Assembly (NCBI GenBank): GCA_022829145.1
Contig: CM040742.1
Span: forward strand, 6,879,538-6,943,537
Direction of reading: 5' to 3'
Source: Albula goreensis
Taxonomy: Eukaryota > Chordata > Actinopteri > Albuliformes > Albulidae
DNA length: 64,000 nt
Shown: in pieces, positions 11,001 through 20,692 of the stretch
Numbering within the stretch: position 1 is the first letter of the stretch
Layout of the letters: each line of letters opens with the position of its first letter
Program-made: the position numbers and the translations under genes
The notes under the pieces: generated by a model
Told to the model about the DNA's origin: nothing
The model's input: the letters and a program-made list of their open reading frames with translations, nothing else
Databases searched by the model: none

Positions 11001-13152
11001 CTCTGCCTGCTCCACGATCGCCTTCTCTGCCTGCCCCATGATTGTTTTCTCTGCCTGCTCCACGACTGTCTTCTCTGCCAGCTCCACGATTGTCTTCTCT
11101 GCCTGCTCCACGATTGTTTTCTCTGCCTGCTCCACGATCGTCTTCTCTGCCTGCTCCACGATCGTGTTCTCTGCCTGCTCCACGATTGTCTTCTCTGCCT
11201 GCTCCACGATTGTCTTCTCTGCCTGCTCCACGATCGCCTTCTCTGCCTGCTCCACGATCGTCTTCTCTGCCTGCCCCACGATTGTTTTCTCTGCCTGCCC
11301 CACGACTGTCTTCTCTGCCTGCTCCACGATTGTCCTCTCTGCCTGCTCCACGATCGTCCTCTCTGCCTGCTCCACGATCGCCTTCTCTGCCTGCCCCACG
11401 ATCGTCTTCTCTGCCTGCTCCACGATCGTCCTCTCTGCCTGCCCCACGATCGCCTTCTCTGCCTGCCCCACGATCGTCTTCTCTGCCTGCTCCACGATTG
11501 TCTTCTCTGCCTGCTCCACGATTGTCTTCTCTGCCTGCTCCACGATCGTTTTCTCTGCCTGCTCCACGATCGTCTTCTCTGCCTGCTCCACGATCATTTT
11601 CTCTGCCTGCTCCACGATCGTCTTCTCTGCCTGCTCCACGATCGTCTTCTCTGCCTGCCCCACGATTGTCTTCTCTGCTTGCTGCATGATTGTCCTCTCT
11701 GCTTGCTCCATGATTGTTTTGATGCTTCTTAAGCTCTTTGTGTTTAGAGGCATACTCTTTGCATTGTTTCGTTAGCGCTTCCACCTTCTTCTCATAGTGT
11801 TGCTTCATTTTAGCGAGCTTTTCATTAGCACACATTTTATCAACTACTGCCCGCATTTTACTCTCTTGCTTGGCTTTTTTCAGCTGTTGGAGAAGTACAG
11901 TGTTCTCCTCCTCCTGCATGAGGGTCATGTCCATTTCCATAAACTGCTCTTCCTCTTCAAGATGATTAGTGGTCTGTTTGTCCCTCCTCTCAGATGAGAG
12001 GAACTCCAGTTGTTGGTTGAGCATTATGTTGTTATGCTGCACCTTTTCAAGCTGCTCTTCCAGGGCTTCTCGCTGCACTTTGGTCTTCCTTTCCTCATTC
12101 AGAAGTGCAGTTTCTTTCTCCTTCAGCTGTTCAAGGACAATTATGTAGCGTTGGTTTATCTTCGGCACTGCCTGGTTGAGCTGTTCAACCAGATTTTTGT
12201 TTGCCAATGCAACTTCCTCAGTTGCCTTTTTTAGCCCTGCCATTTTGTCATTTTCCTGTTTAGCTGCATCCTTGAGTGTGGTGTTTTCAATTTGAATGTG
12301 TACGAGAGCCCTTTCCATTTGTTTAATTGTCTCATCCTTGACTGCAGAGGCTGACAGGGCCTCCTGTAGCTCCTGGGAGATGGCGAGGACCTCTTGTTCC
12401 TTGCTGTCCAGAGCATAGTTCATGGTGTGCCTGTAATGCCCTGACTGGCTGGATCGGTGCCTCATTTCCAGCATTATCCTCTGAAGCCTCTCGATTTCCC
12501 TTTGCATGCATAGTTTTTCTGTCTCTAGCACATAGCAGTGACTGCTCATTGCTTCAAGTGATGCTTCACTTGTTTCTTCTTTCTGTATGTCAAGCAGCTC
12601 CAGTGTAAAGCTTTGTAAGGCCCTCCTTAGCTCAGAATTCATCTTATTGTTGCACCTCTCCAACTCTGATATAATTTCCTGAGATTTAGCTAATTTCTTG
12701 ACAAGCTTCTCCTCTATCAATTCCTTCTTGTGATATTCCTCTTCCAGCTGTTTACACTTTTCCTGCTCACGCTGCAGTTCATTTTGCAGTTCCACTTGTG
12801 CTGCCCTGGCATCTTGTACGTCCCTCCGAGCCATTGTCAGCTCCATTTCCAGCCACCTCCATATTTTCCTGTCTCTCTCCACCTCATCTCCTCTAAGTAG
12901 TGAGGCACTACTCTCCATCTCTGACTGCAGTCAGAAATGGTGCTGTCTACTGTAGAGCTTCCATTTTGATAGACACCATAGGACAGTGACATCACAATAC
13001 TTTGTAGTTCTATAAATAGAATAACACAATGGATACACAATGGAATTCCACATTCTCTACTTACTGCCATTTCCTTCAACAGGATTACTAGCTGCAGATG
13101 GCTCATCTGTTGAGTGGTCTGATTTCTCTGTATTCTGAGTAAGTCATCATTC

Positions 13153-13197
<45 letters not shown>

Positions 13198-13205
13198 GAC
13201 GTCAC
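8049..13205 (-). CDS. Unrecognised coiled-coil protein with a giant octapeptide-repeat region
   Basis: First visible coding exon 13205-13065 (ATG, 47 codons, donor GTAAGT). The second begins at 12924 after CTGCAG and runs in frame. Residues ~50-430 are strongly coiled-coil (Glu/Lys/Gln/Leu rich, e.g. ELQNELQREQEKCKQLEEEY). From ~11.72 kb leftwards the frame enters ~130 copies of an 8-residue unit, GAGRED(D/N)R. At the far end three 52-residue units follow, containing DLPDLQKLLSTGRMSFDTIA, and a unique tail ending SSIGKTQ and TAA at 8049. The unique start and the unique tail both fit the same octapeptide frame, which argues that this frame is the real one. As given, however, a TAG at 10957-10959 and several indels in the array break the path, so the frame is continuous only to 10957 (702 codons from the first ATG). 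There may be exons upstream of 13205. I cannot name a family; ANKRD26/CCDC144-like coiled coils are only a loose resemblance. Confidence 0.6.
8153..8620 (-). repeat. Three tandem 156-bp coding units
   Basis: Copies start at 8153, 8309 and 8465 (+ coordinates), each 156 bases (52 codons). Each encodes MNLEED, a GAGREN-type linker, KQVPRDLPDLQKLLSTGRMS, then FDTIA and HC.KVE. Differences between copies are mostly single substitutions. The third copy joins directly onto the 24-bp array, and the linker inside each copy is one or two of the same octapeptides. Confidence 0.9.
8589..11722 (-). repeat. 24-bp coding minisatellite, about 130 copies
   Basis: The + strand unit is CTTCTCTGCCTGCTCCACGA followed by TCGT. 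Because 24 is a multiple of three and the unit lacks stops, every frame on both strands is open for long stretches: EQAEKTIV, GAGREDDR and RQRRRSWS on the - strand; FSACSTIV, LLCLLHDR and SLPAPRSS on the + strand. Frame-changing irregularities seen from right to left: +2 near 10970, -2 near 10928, +2 near 10787, -1 near 10327, +1 near 10180 and -1 near 9508. Blocks repeat at a longer scale, e.g. the ATTGTTTTCTCTGCCTGCTC / CGACTG block near 10340 recurs near 11040. Confidence 0.95.
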
Positions 13206-13236
13206 TATGAACGCTTGGCCAGAATTTTACTTGGCC

Positions 13237-14400
13237 AGTGGTTCCCAAACTGGGGGCCGCCAGGGGACACTAGAGAGCCGCGAAAATTGGAGATGAAAAT
13301 ATAAAAACAAAATAAAATGGACAAAAACAAAGAAATAATAATTATTTAAACGCAAACATATGACAAATGATGGTCTATGCAATTTTGTTTAACAATATGG
13401 AAAATTTCCGACAAATCATGTGACATGACGCTTCTAACGGTTAATAGCTTGGCAGTCTGTTCTAATTGGCCTGAGAGCCAACTAGTTAGCTAAGTAGGTA
13501 GTTAGGGTAGCTATCTAACAATGGATACATTTATGAAAAGAAAACTGCCAGAGGCTGGGCAGTCGTATGAACAACAACAAAAAAAAAAAACTGAAATGCT
13601 ACCAAAAAATGCAGAATACATAAAATACGGTGTTACCTGCAAGAATCGCCACGATAAACCCAAATGTGTCCTCTGCCTGGAGACGTTCTCGAATTGATTT
13701 TACAGCCATCAAAACTCGAGAGACATTTAAAACAGACACCCTACCGGGGCTGACAAATCCATTGATTTTATAAAAACTGAAGGTCATTTCATTAAAATTC
13801 AATTCATTCATTCAAGAACACTCAATTGTATTTTCATTCATTCATTCATTCATTCATTCATTCATTCATTCCACATTGCCCGAGCAAAGAAGCCTCACAC
13901 ACTTGGCAAAAGTTCAATTCTGCCAGCCACCAAAGAGATTGTGGGAGAATTGCTAGGTGAAGATGCTGCCAACAGAATAAATAGTGCAGCATTTTCAGAT
14001 AATGCCAACTGACGAATTGGAGCTATGGCCCAGCAAATGCCAAATTAGCTTTTGTATGAAGCAGGTGAGAGTCAAATGAATATTCAACTCAGTAACAGCA
14101 CGGACGTATCCAGCGCTGCACAACTAGTTATATACATTCATTTCTCTGAAAACTTTGTTAAGCAAATATTATTTTGCAAAGCACCAGAGCGCAGTGCCAC
14201 AAGAAGGGACATTTTCCAAGATGACTACACCGGAACAAATGGAATTGATTGGTCACGTCCGTCACTTAAGTTGTAAACTTGCAACATCGTATCCACTGAA
14301 GCACAGACTGTTCGCTGTTTTATGTAATGAACTGGGTGCTGGCTTCGAGGAACTGCTTCTCTACTCAAATATCCGCTGGCTGTCAAGAAGAGTTGAACAC
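13237..14400 (+). pseudogene. hAT transposase fossil (ZBED5/FAM200-like)
   Basis: The left end CAGTGGTTCCCAAACTGGGG resembles an hAT terminal inverted repeat. An ATG near 13520 starts MDTFMKRKLPEAGQSYE, followed by a BED-finger-like CKNRHDKPKCVLC. Further on, in shifting frames, are KEIVGELLGEDAANRI, STDVSSAAQLV, ILFCKAPE and PLKHRLFAVLCNELG...IRWLSRR, which are landmarks of ZBED5/FAM200-type hAT transposases. Stops and frame changes break it in many places, and no right inverted repeat was found. A decayed transposon, not a functional gene. Confidence 0.75.
13833..13872 (+). repeat. (ATTC)n microsatellite
   Basis: About ten uninterrupted ATTC units inside the hAT fossil. Confidence 0.9.
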
Positions 14401-14616
14401 ACATATACCCAGACACTCACTGTGCATACACACTGCATATTGTACAGTAGTTATGACAAAAATTAATGCTGAATGTGGAACTAATACATATAATAACACT
14501 TGTGAAATTAATTGAACAGCAAACATTTTTAAAGAAAATTTAACATTGATAATAATGGCACTAATGTTTCAATATCAAAACAGTTTTAAAAATGTAAATT
14601 ATGTTAATGCTAAATC

Positions 14617-14940
14617 ATTTCAATCCTTCCGTCGTGGTCTGAAAACCCACCTCTTCAGACAATATCTGGCTTAAACATCCTACTCTCAATCAGAATACAT
14701 CCTTGTATTATGTTTATTTGTTAATTGTATAATGCTAATTTTATAATTGTATATATTTTACTTGGCTATGCACCATTCTTTCTGGCTATGCTATTATGAC
14801 TTAGATTCAATTATTAGATTTACTGTAGAATTATTGATAGATGCACTTTTAGATTAGTTGATGACTGTATCCAATCCTTGTACGTCGCTTTGGATTAAAG
14901 CGTCTGCCAAATGAATACATGTAGATGTAAATTAGTTGTT
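14617..14940 (+). mobile_element. L2-type LINE 3' end
   Basis: It begins with the last codons of a reverse transcriptase (SFRRGLKTHLFRQYLA, stop). It then has an AT-rich 3' UTR and the fish tail GTCGCTTTGGATTAAAGCGT, CTGCCAAATGAAT. A close relative lies at 39020-39237 in the same orientation. Confidence 0.75.
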
Positions 14941-14960
14941 TTACTTTTTTGTGCAATTTC

Positions 14961-15010
14961 ATATTTGTAGAGGACTTTTATTATGACAACTTTAACCCGG
15001 AAGTACTTTT
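14961..15010 (+). promoter_or_regulatory. TAF13 promoter element with ETS site
   Basis: ATTTGTAGAGGACTTTTATT, ATGAC, nine bases, then CCGGAAGTACTT, ending 90 bases before the TAF13 ATG. CCGGAAGT is an ETS/GABP core. The full element recurs at 30505-30554 upstream of CCHCR1 and, with mismatches, at 5651-5695. Confidence 0.6.
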
Positions 15011-15100
15011 GTTATTGCTGCTGGCGGAACACAGGTAAATAGAACTTGGTTAGAGCTAGCTACATTCATTGACTGATTTTTGGCCTTGATTTGGGCGAGA

Positions 15101-18100
15101 ATGGCAGAAGAAGAAGATGATACGGGGGTAAGTGTCTAACGTTAGCAAGATAGTTGGCCAACTAGTCGGCCATATCATACAAAACAACACAAATTAAAGA
15201 GAGACTACCATTTGCAGCTAACCAACATATCTGGCATCAATCCAGTTCATCAGCTAAACGTGCACTCAAACGTAACTGTCTGCGTTTGGGGCTTTACTGC
15301 GCCCAGGTAATTTTATTTAAATTAGTCTGAGTTTACATAATCGTTTTATAAACTGTATTATAATAGGTAATAGTTTGTTGATTGAAGGGAATGACGTCGT
15401 AGGCTAGCTAGCAAGTCGAAATAAGGACGTTAGTTTTCTTTTGTGTACAGTTGGAGCAAACATTCCAGTGATTGATTCACACTGTAAAATTCAGCACCTG
15501 CTTTGGAAAATGTATTTTAACACAGGGGTGCTCCAGTGCTTAACCAATTTTCTTTCATGAGTTGATGGAATAAAGGGTTTACTGTGCGTTTTGCAAAGCG
15601 ACACTTTGCTTTTGGCTACTACGGATAGTAGGGAAATCTTGCAGCTTAATTGAAATACATGTCAGCCCGCACCGAATAACTATTTACTGACTTATATATG
15701 CGGTCCATCGTTTAAAACAAATGTGAACTAACTTGTAAATGGATAGAAGCAGTAGAAGTGCTAGAGAAATTAACGTTAAATTGAGTATGTGCCATGTGTA
15801 CTTGCTGTACTGTAAAATACTGATATTGTAAAAAAACCTCTTCCTGTGTTTACACTGGAAGCCATTTAAGTACATGGGATTTCTCATGCTGATTGCTTAT
15901 AGGCACACTCCATGTGTGTAGTGATTAAGTGAACCTTAAAATGGTTATGATGAGAGCATCACAAAATATTCTTATCAACAAATATTAATAATTCACTAAA
16001 TCACCCATTAATCCTTTTTCCTCCCTCCAAATATGAGGTTTTAGAGGGAGAATTGGAAATCATTTTTGAAAAACATTATTTTTCCCTTTAGCCATAAATC
16101 CAAAGTTGAGAACATTTCTGCTCTGAGTCGTTTTAGTTTAGATCATGCGTAATGTTTTGAAAGGATTGGGAAATTGACAGTGCTGTCAGCCAGTCAGGTC
16201 TATGGTTATGCAACATGAATGCATGAGTGTCCAACAGATGCTCAAATGGCCTTAAGGCAAGAGGTTGCTACAGGGATCTAAATGATTCAAATTTTTAGTG
16301 ACTTTTATTATTCTAAAAAAACACACTTATTGTGTAGGTACCCAGGAATGATTGAACGCTGGATATTGAGATGTCCATATAAAAACTTTTAACCCCTGAA
16401 AACAAGTGAAATTAATTATTAATTTTGGCCTTGTTTAACATTCCTAGTTTGAAGATGACATTGAGGATGGTGGAAATGGCGCTGATGGTGGCCATGGAAA
16501 AAGAAAGAGACTTTTCTCCAAAGAACGTGAGTCGGATAAGATATAAGGATGGATGAGTAACCTTGCTCTTTGTGTGTAATATTGTCACCAGGCTCAACAC
16601 AACTTGTTGCTGCCTCAGTGAAGTACAGCAGATTTGTGATCTGCTCAGGTAAATGATGAAAATGGTACATTTTAAGTGTAGAATTCTGCCTATTTGGTAT
16701 GGTCATTTACTGTGAAGGTTCATCTCTTCACAAAAACAGCTATGCCTCAAGGTCCTGACAATGCATCATATTGAATGCACCATTTACAGTTTTTTTGAGG
16801 AATTTTAAATAATATCTCCAAGGAGATTACATCATTAGTTATGATGGTCTGGCCTGCAAAAGCACATGCGCAGAAATAATTTTGCTGCATGCGTGATGTA
16901 ATTTATTACATCTGCTGAACTCCCGTGATTATCAAAAAAAAGGTTTTGCAGACCTCAAAACCATATATTTTGGACAGATGACAGACCAGTGTTCAACTGC
17001 TTTTTGAGTTAGGTGCTTTTTGTTGAGTTTTCTGAATGAGGATGCATTCTGTTATTTCCCTGTCTGAGCCATTGCAACACTGAAGAGAAACAGAGTTTTT
17101 GAAGAAGCAACATTAGCAAAAAAGAAATTAGGCGTTACAGAGAAATGTTACCTACCACGCTAGTTTGTTCTGTTTGTGATGAATTGCCTGTCTTTTTCAG
17201 TTTTGTGAATAATATTTTCCTTTAAATTCTCTCCCTCAACAGTTCGCTGCATGATGTATGGATTTGGTGATGATCAAAATCCATACACTGAATCTGTTGA
17301 TATTTTGGAAGATCTTGTGATAGAGTTTATCACAGAAATGGTATGGCTTCAACCTGCAACTCAATTGTGAAAACAATAGTTATCAAAATTTAAAAGATAT
17401 GATTGCACTTAAAACTTATTTCATGATTACTGCATGTATAGACATTTCTGACAACTCCTATGACCAGTACCGTACTCCTATAGTGAAGCTGTAATCATAT
17501 GCATTTACCTAAAATTGAATGTGTACATATTGTTTTGCAAAACCATAAAGACAGTCAAGACAGTTTTCTTCAATTAAAATCGAGAAGAAAATACATTTCT
17601 TATGAGGTTAAAAATCATTCCTCCTTTCAAAACATAACAAGGTTGCTAAAAGAGCTGCATATTATTTTTCCTGATCACACTGCAGTGAGTTCTTTGGCAG
17701 AGAAAGTTTTTACTTTTTTGTTACATCGACAGTATCATTTATTTTTTATTAAAATGTTAGTGACTCGTATTAGATGACTCCTGCCTATTCTTTATCAGAG
17801 CCACCTCATGTTAAATAGTGGGGAGCAGGTGTAATATGTGCTGATTCTCAGGTTACATTAGGGATACAGAGACCTTGGTACTCAGAAAGACATGAACAGA
17901 TGTGTTTAGAGAATGAATGAATATTATGGGTCCTATGCTGTATTACGAATCCACAGAATTTTATTTCTAATTCACAGACACATAAGGCTATGTCAATTGG
18001 ACGCCAAGGCCGCGTTCAAGTGGAAGATATTGTCTTTCTCATCCGAAAAGACCCCAGGAAATTTGCCAGAGTAAAAGATCTTCTAACAATGAATGAAGAA

Positions 18101-18148
18101 TTAAAGAGGGCCCGCAAAGCGTTTGATGAAGCCAACTACGGATCCTAA
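15101..18148 (+). CDS. taf13: TFIID subunit TAF13
   Basis: Four coding exons: 15101-15127, 16448-16526, 17243-17340 and 17978-18148. All have GT-AG borders, and together they give 124 residues, the same as human. The N-terminus is acidic (MAEEEDDTG) and followed by a Gly-rich stretch and KRKRLFSKELRCMMYGFGDD. The histone-fold part follows: NPYTESVDILEDLVIEFITE, MTHKAMSIGRQGRVQVEDIV and FLIRKDPRKFARVKDLL. The C-terminus is RARKAFDEANYGS. Known role: it pairs with TAF11 through the histone fold inside the general transcription factor TFIID. Conservation is near complete and no frame break was seen. The next gene, MICU2, is tail to tail. Confidence 0.97.
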
Positions 18149-18221
18149 TGCATTTGGTTATATCGTTACTATTTTTTTTTAGATATTCACCTTTTCATTT
18201 TTTAGTAACTTTTGTGTTGTA

Positions 18222-18227
18222 ATTAAA
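18222..18227 (+). terminator. TAF13 poly(A) signal ATTAAA
   Basis: ATTAAA lies 74 bases after the TAF13 stop codon. It is the commonest variant of AATAAA. Use is inferred. Confidence 0.4.
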
Positions 18228-19850
18228 GTCTTAAGATAAATGAATGCAACTTTGCTTTGTTATTTACCTCTAAACTATATTTCTCATGACAGTCTGTTTA
18301 CTATGAGCCTAAGTGGTTACACTGCCGTCCTTGATTATACAATGAACGTGCTATGTAAGTTACTGCTCTCTCTTTTGTGTTACTCCTGATTTACAAATCA
18401 GATTTTCATTTTTTCCCTCTTTCTGTACCATTTTTGGATGCCAAGTTGCAAATGTTGGCCATCTCATGACTGGAACATTCCCTACCAAATTGATTGGTTA
18501 TCCATGAACAACATACCAGATATTACAACCGTAATGTATTGACCACCTTGATGCAGTTACATCGAGAAACCTTTTCAGCTATTTTAAAATAAATGTTTTA
18601 ACTGCTGCTGGTGCCAAGGGGTGCTACAGTAACTATTAAAAATAAGTGTAATTCCACTATATTTTAAACTTCAGTTTTGCTAACAAGCAGTGGTAATCTT
18701 TGAGCCAGCAATGGAAACAGGCTAGATATTCATACTGTGGTGTGGCTGAGGGCAAAACCCTTCTTCCAGGTCACGGTCCTGCAGGCTTTTGGTCCATCCA
18801 AGCTCTAATATAGCAGTTCAAGTAATTACCATCTAGTACCACCAATTTCTACTTCCTCCTTGGTTCAGGAAGTGGAGTCAGTCATGATACCCTCTTCATG
18901 TCTATTGACCCCCAACAGGTTGCAATACTCAAGAGTAGTCAAAAATGTATGTAGCAAAAACAACTTTATTTTGAATACAATTCAAAACACACATATACAA
19001 CAAAACCTTATTCGGCATAAGAGCAAGAAATGCGCACCATTAGCTTGGCTAACCTCTAAATTTTATTCAGTTCTTGCCAAATATTCCGATGTCTGAAATT
19101 AGTTCAGTTTTCAACACACTATCCGTTTCACTGGTATTGCACAACATAACATGCATTTTCATGTGCAACTGGACAAGCTGTGCATGTGGCAGTGTATCCC
19201 AAATGAAAGAGTAATTAGTTCAGTACATTATAATATTTCAGACATGATTATCTGTGTTGCTCATTTGTTTTGTGCAGGAGCCATTACCAGCACTCACAGC
19301 CAAACAAATGTTGCTGCTGCAGACCCCTGAGTCTGTTTAGTAAGGTGATGGATCTCTGGCAGTAAACTGTTTAGATAATGACACTCAATAAAGAAGACGA
19401 GCAACTTTGGTATCTGGAAAAGTGAAGGGACATGGCACCCATTTTTCAAGGCAAAGCAAGAGTAAACACAATCATTATGAAATAGTAAACTTGTCTTAGA
19501 GCTCCCAAGTATTCCTATGACGAGCATGTGCCCAATTAAAAAAAGCCTGAAATATCAATCAGGGCAGTGTTAGCCCTGAGCGGAAGATGGCTAGCTAACC
19601 CAAGCAGCTAAGTACGTTTTCAGCAGCACCAGAGTAAGGCTGGTTAGATTTGTTTAAATTTCCACTTACAGGCTATACATATGAATACCATTTTTTACAA
19701 TTAACTTGAAAGAATAGTTAGAAAGAGTGAAAGTTATGCATTTTCTTACTGTAACATTGGTGTATTCAATGTAGGCCATTGGTACTGGGCTATAGCAAGA
19801 GCAATACAATTTCCCATTAAACCTGTCAAAAAAAAAAAAACCTGTTTGTA
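18228..19850. other. Intergenic stretch between TAF13 and MICU2
   Basis: No coding exon can be supported. Short open frames here lack family signatures. The sequence is AT-rich and unremarkable up to the Tigger-like element. Confidence 0.4.
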
Positions 19851-20162
19851 CAGTCGGCCCACCTTATCCAAAGGTTTGGCATCTGCGGTTTGAACCAACC
19901 TCGGTTCAAAAATATATATTTTTAAATCCAGAATATTCTTGAAAAAGCATATTCTGTGCACAGCGTATGCTACAATACTGAAGTCAGTATGATTTACGTG
20001 GGTTTTAGCAGTTCTTAGTCGAACATAGAGGTGGGGTTTCAAGGTATGAACACGTATAGGGTAAGATCACGTCATTTTATATAAGTGGCCTGAACATCCA
20101 TGGTTTTTGCACATCCGTGGGGGTCCTGGAATCGTATACCTACTGATAAGGCGTGCTGACTG
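19851..20162. mobile_element. Tigger/pogo-like non-autonomous DNA transposon
   Basis: The left end CAGTCGGCCCACCTTATCCA and the right end read in reverse (CAGTCAGCACGCCTTATCAG) are imperfect inverted repeats flanked by TA. The left part resembles the Tigger-type end CAGTCGGCCCTCCGTATCC. Length is ~312 bases with no coding capacity. Confidence 0.65.
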
Positions 20163-20692
20163 TATAAGAGGTCATTGAGCTGTACAATATGAGCAAAGAA
20201 ATATAAGCAACAAAAGCTTATATTTGTCACAATTCTTTTGAGGCATCAACCGAGCATAGATCAGTATTTGCCAGTATCTCATCCTGTCCCCATTGCTGGC
20301 AACATCTGCCCCGTGTATCTACTCTTATGATGCCAGAAAATCCTCCTCAGACCTTTAACATGATTCCAAACAATCATGACATAATATATTTACATGTCTT
20401 ATAATTGATTTGTTTTTTTAAATGAAGGCAAGAATGAAGAATTTCCTTTAAACAAACAGAATAAAATATGTAGTTATTTGATAATGCCAAATCATTTTTT
20501 TCTGGGAAAACACAGACCAAACTAGTTAAAGAAGAGGGTTTCTTTGAAAACCACTACGTTTTACACCATCAGTGAAAATCCCAACGGCTCATGTTATTCA
20601 TATCAACAAAAAAAAAGCCACGCAATACAGAGTGAGGGGGAAGTGATGGTGATGGCAGAGACTCAGCCGTGCATGACTCCTGTGAGGAGTCT

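Noticed and set aside
8589-11722. CRISPR-like array
   Set aside because: There are no spacers; units are head to tail, 24 bases each, inside a vertebrate gene.
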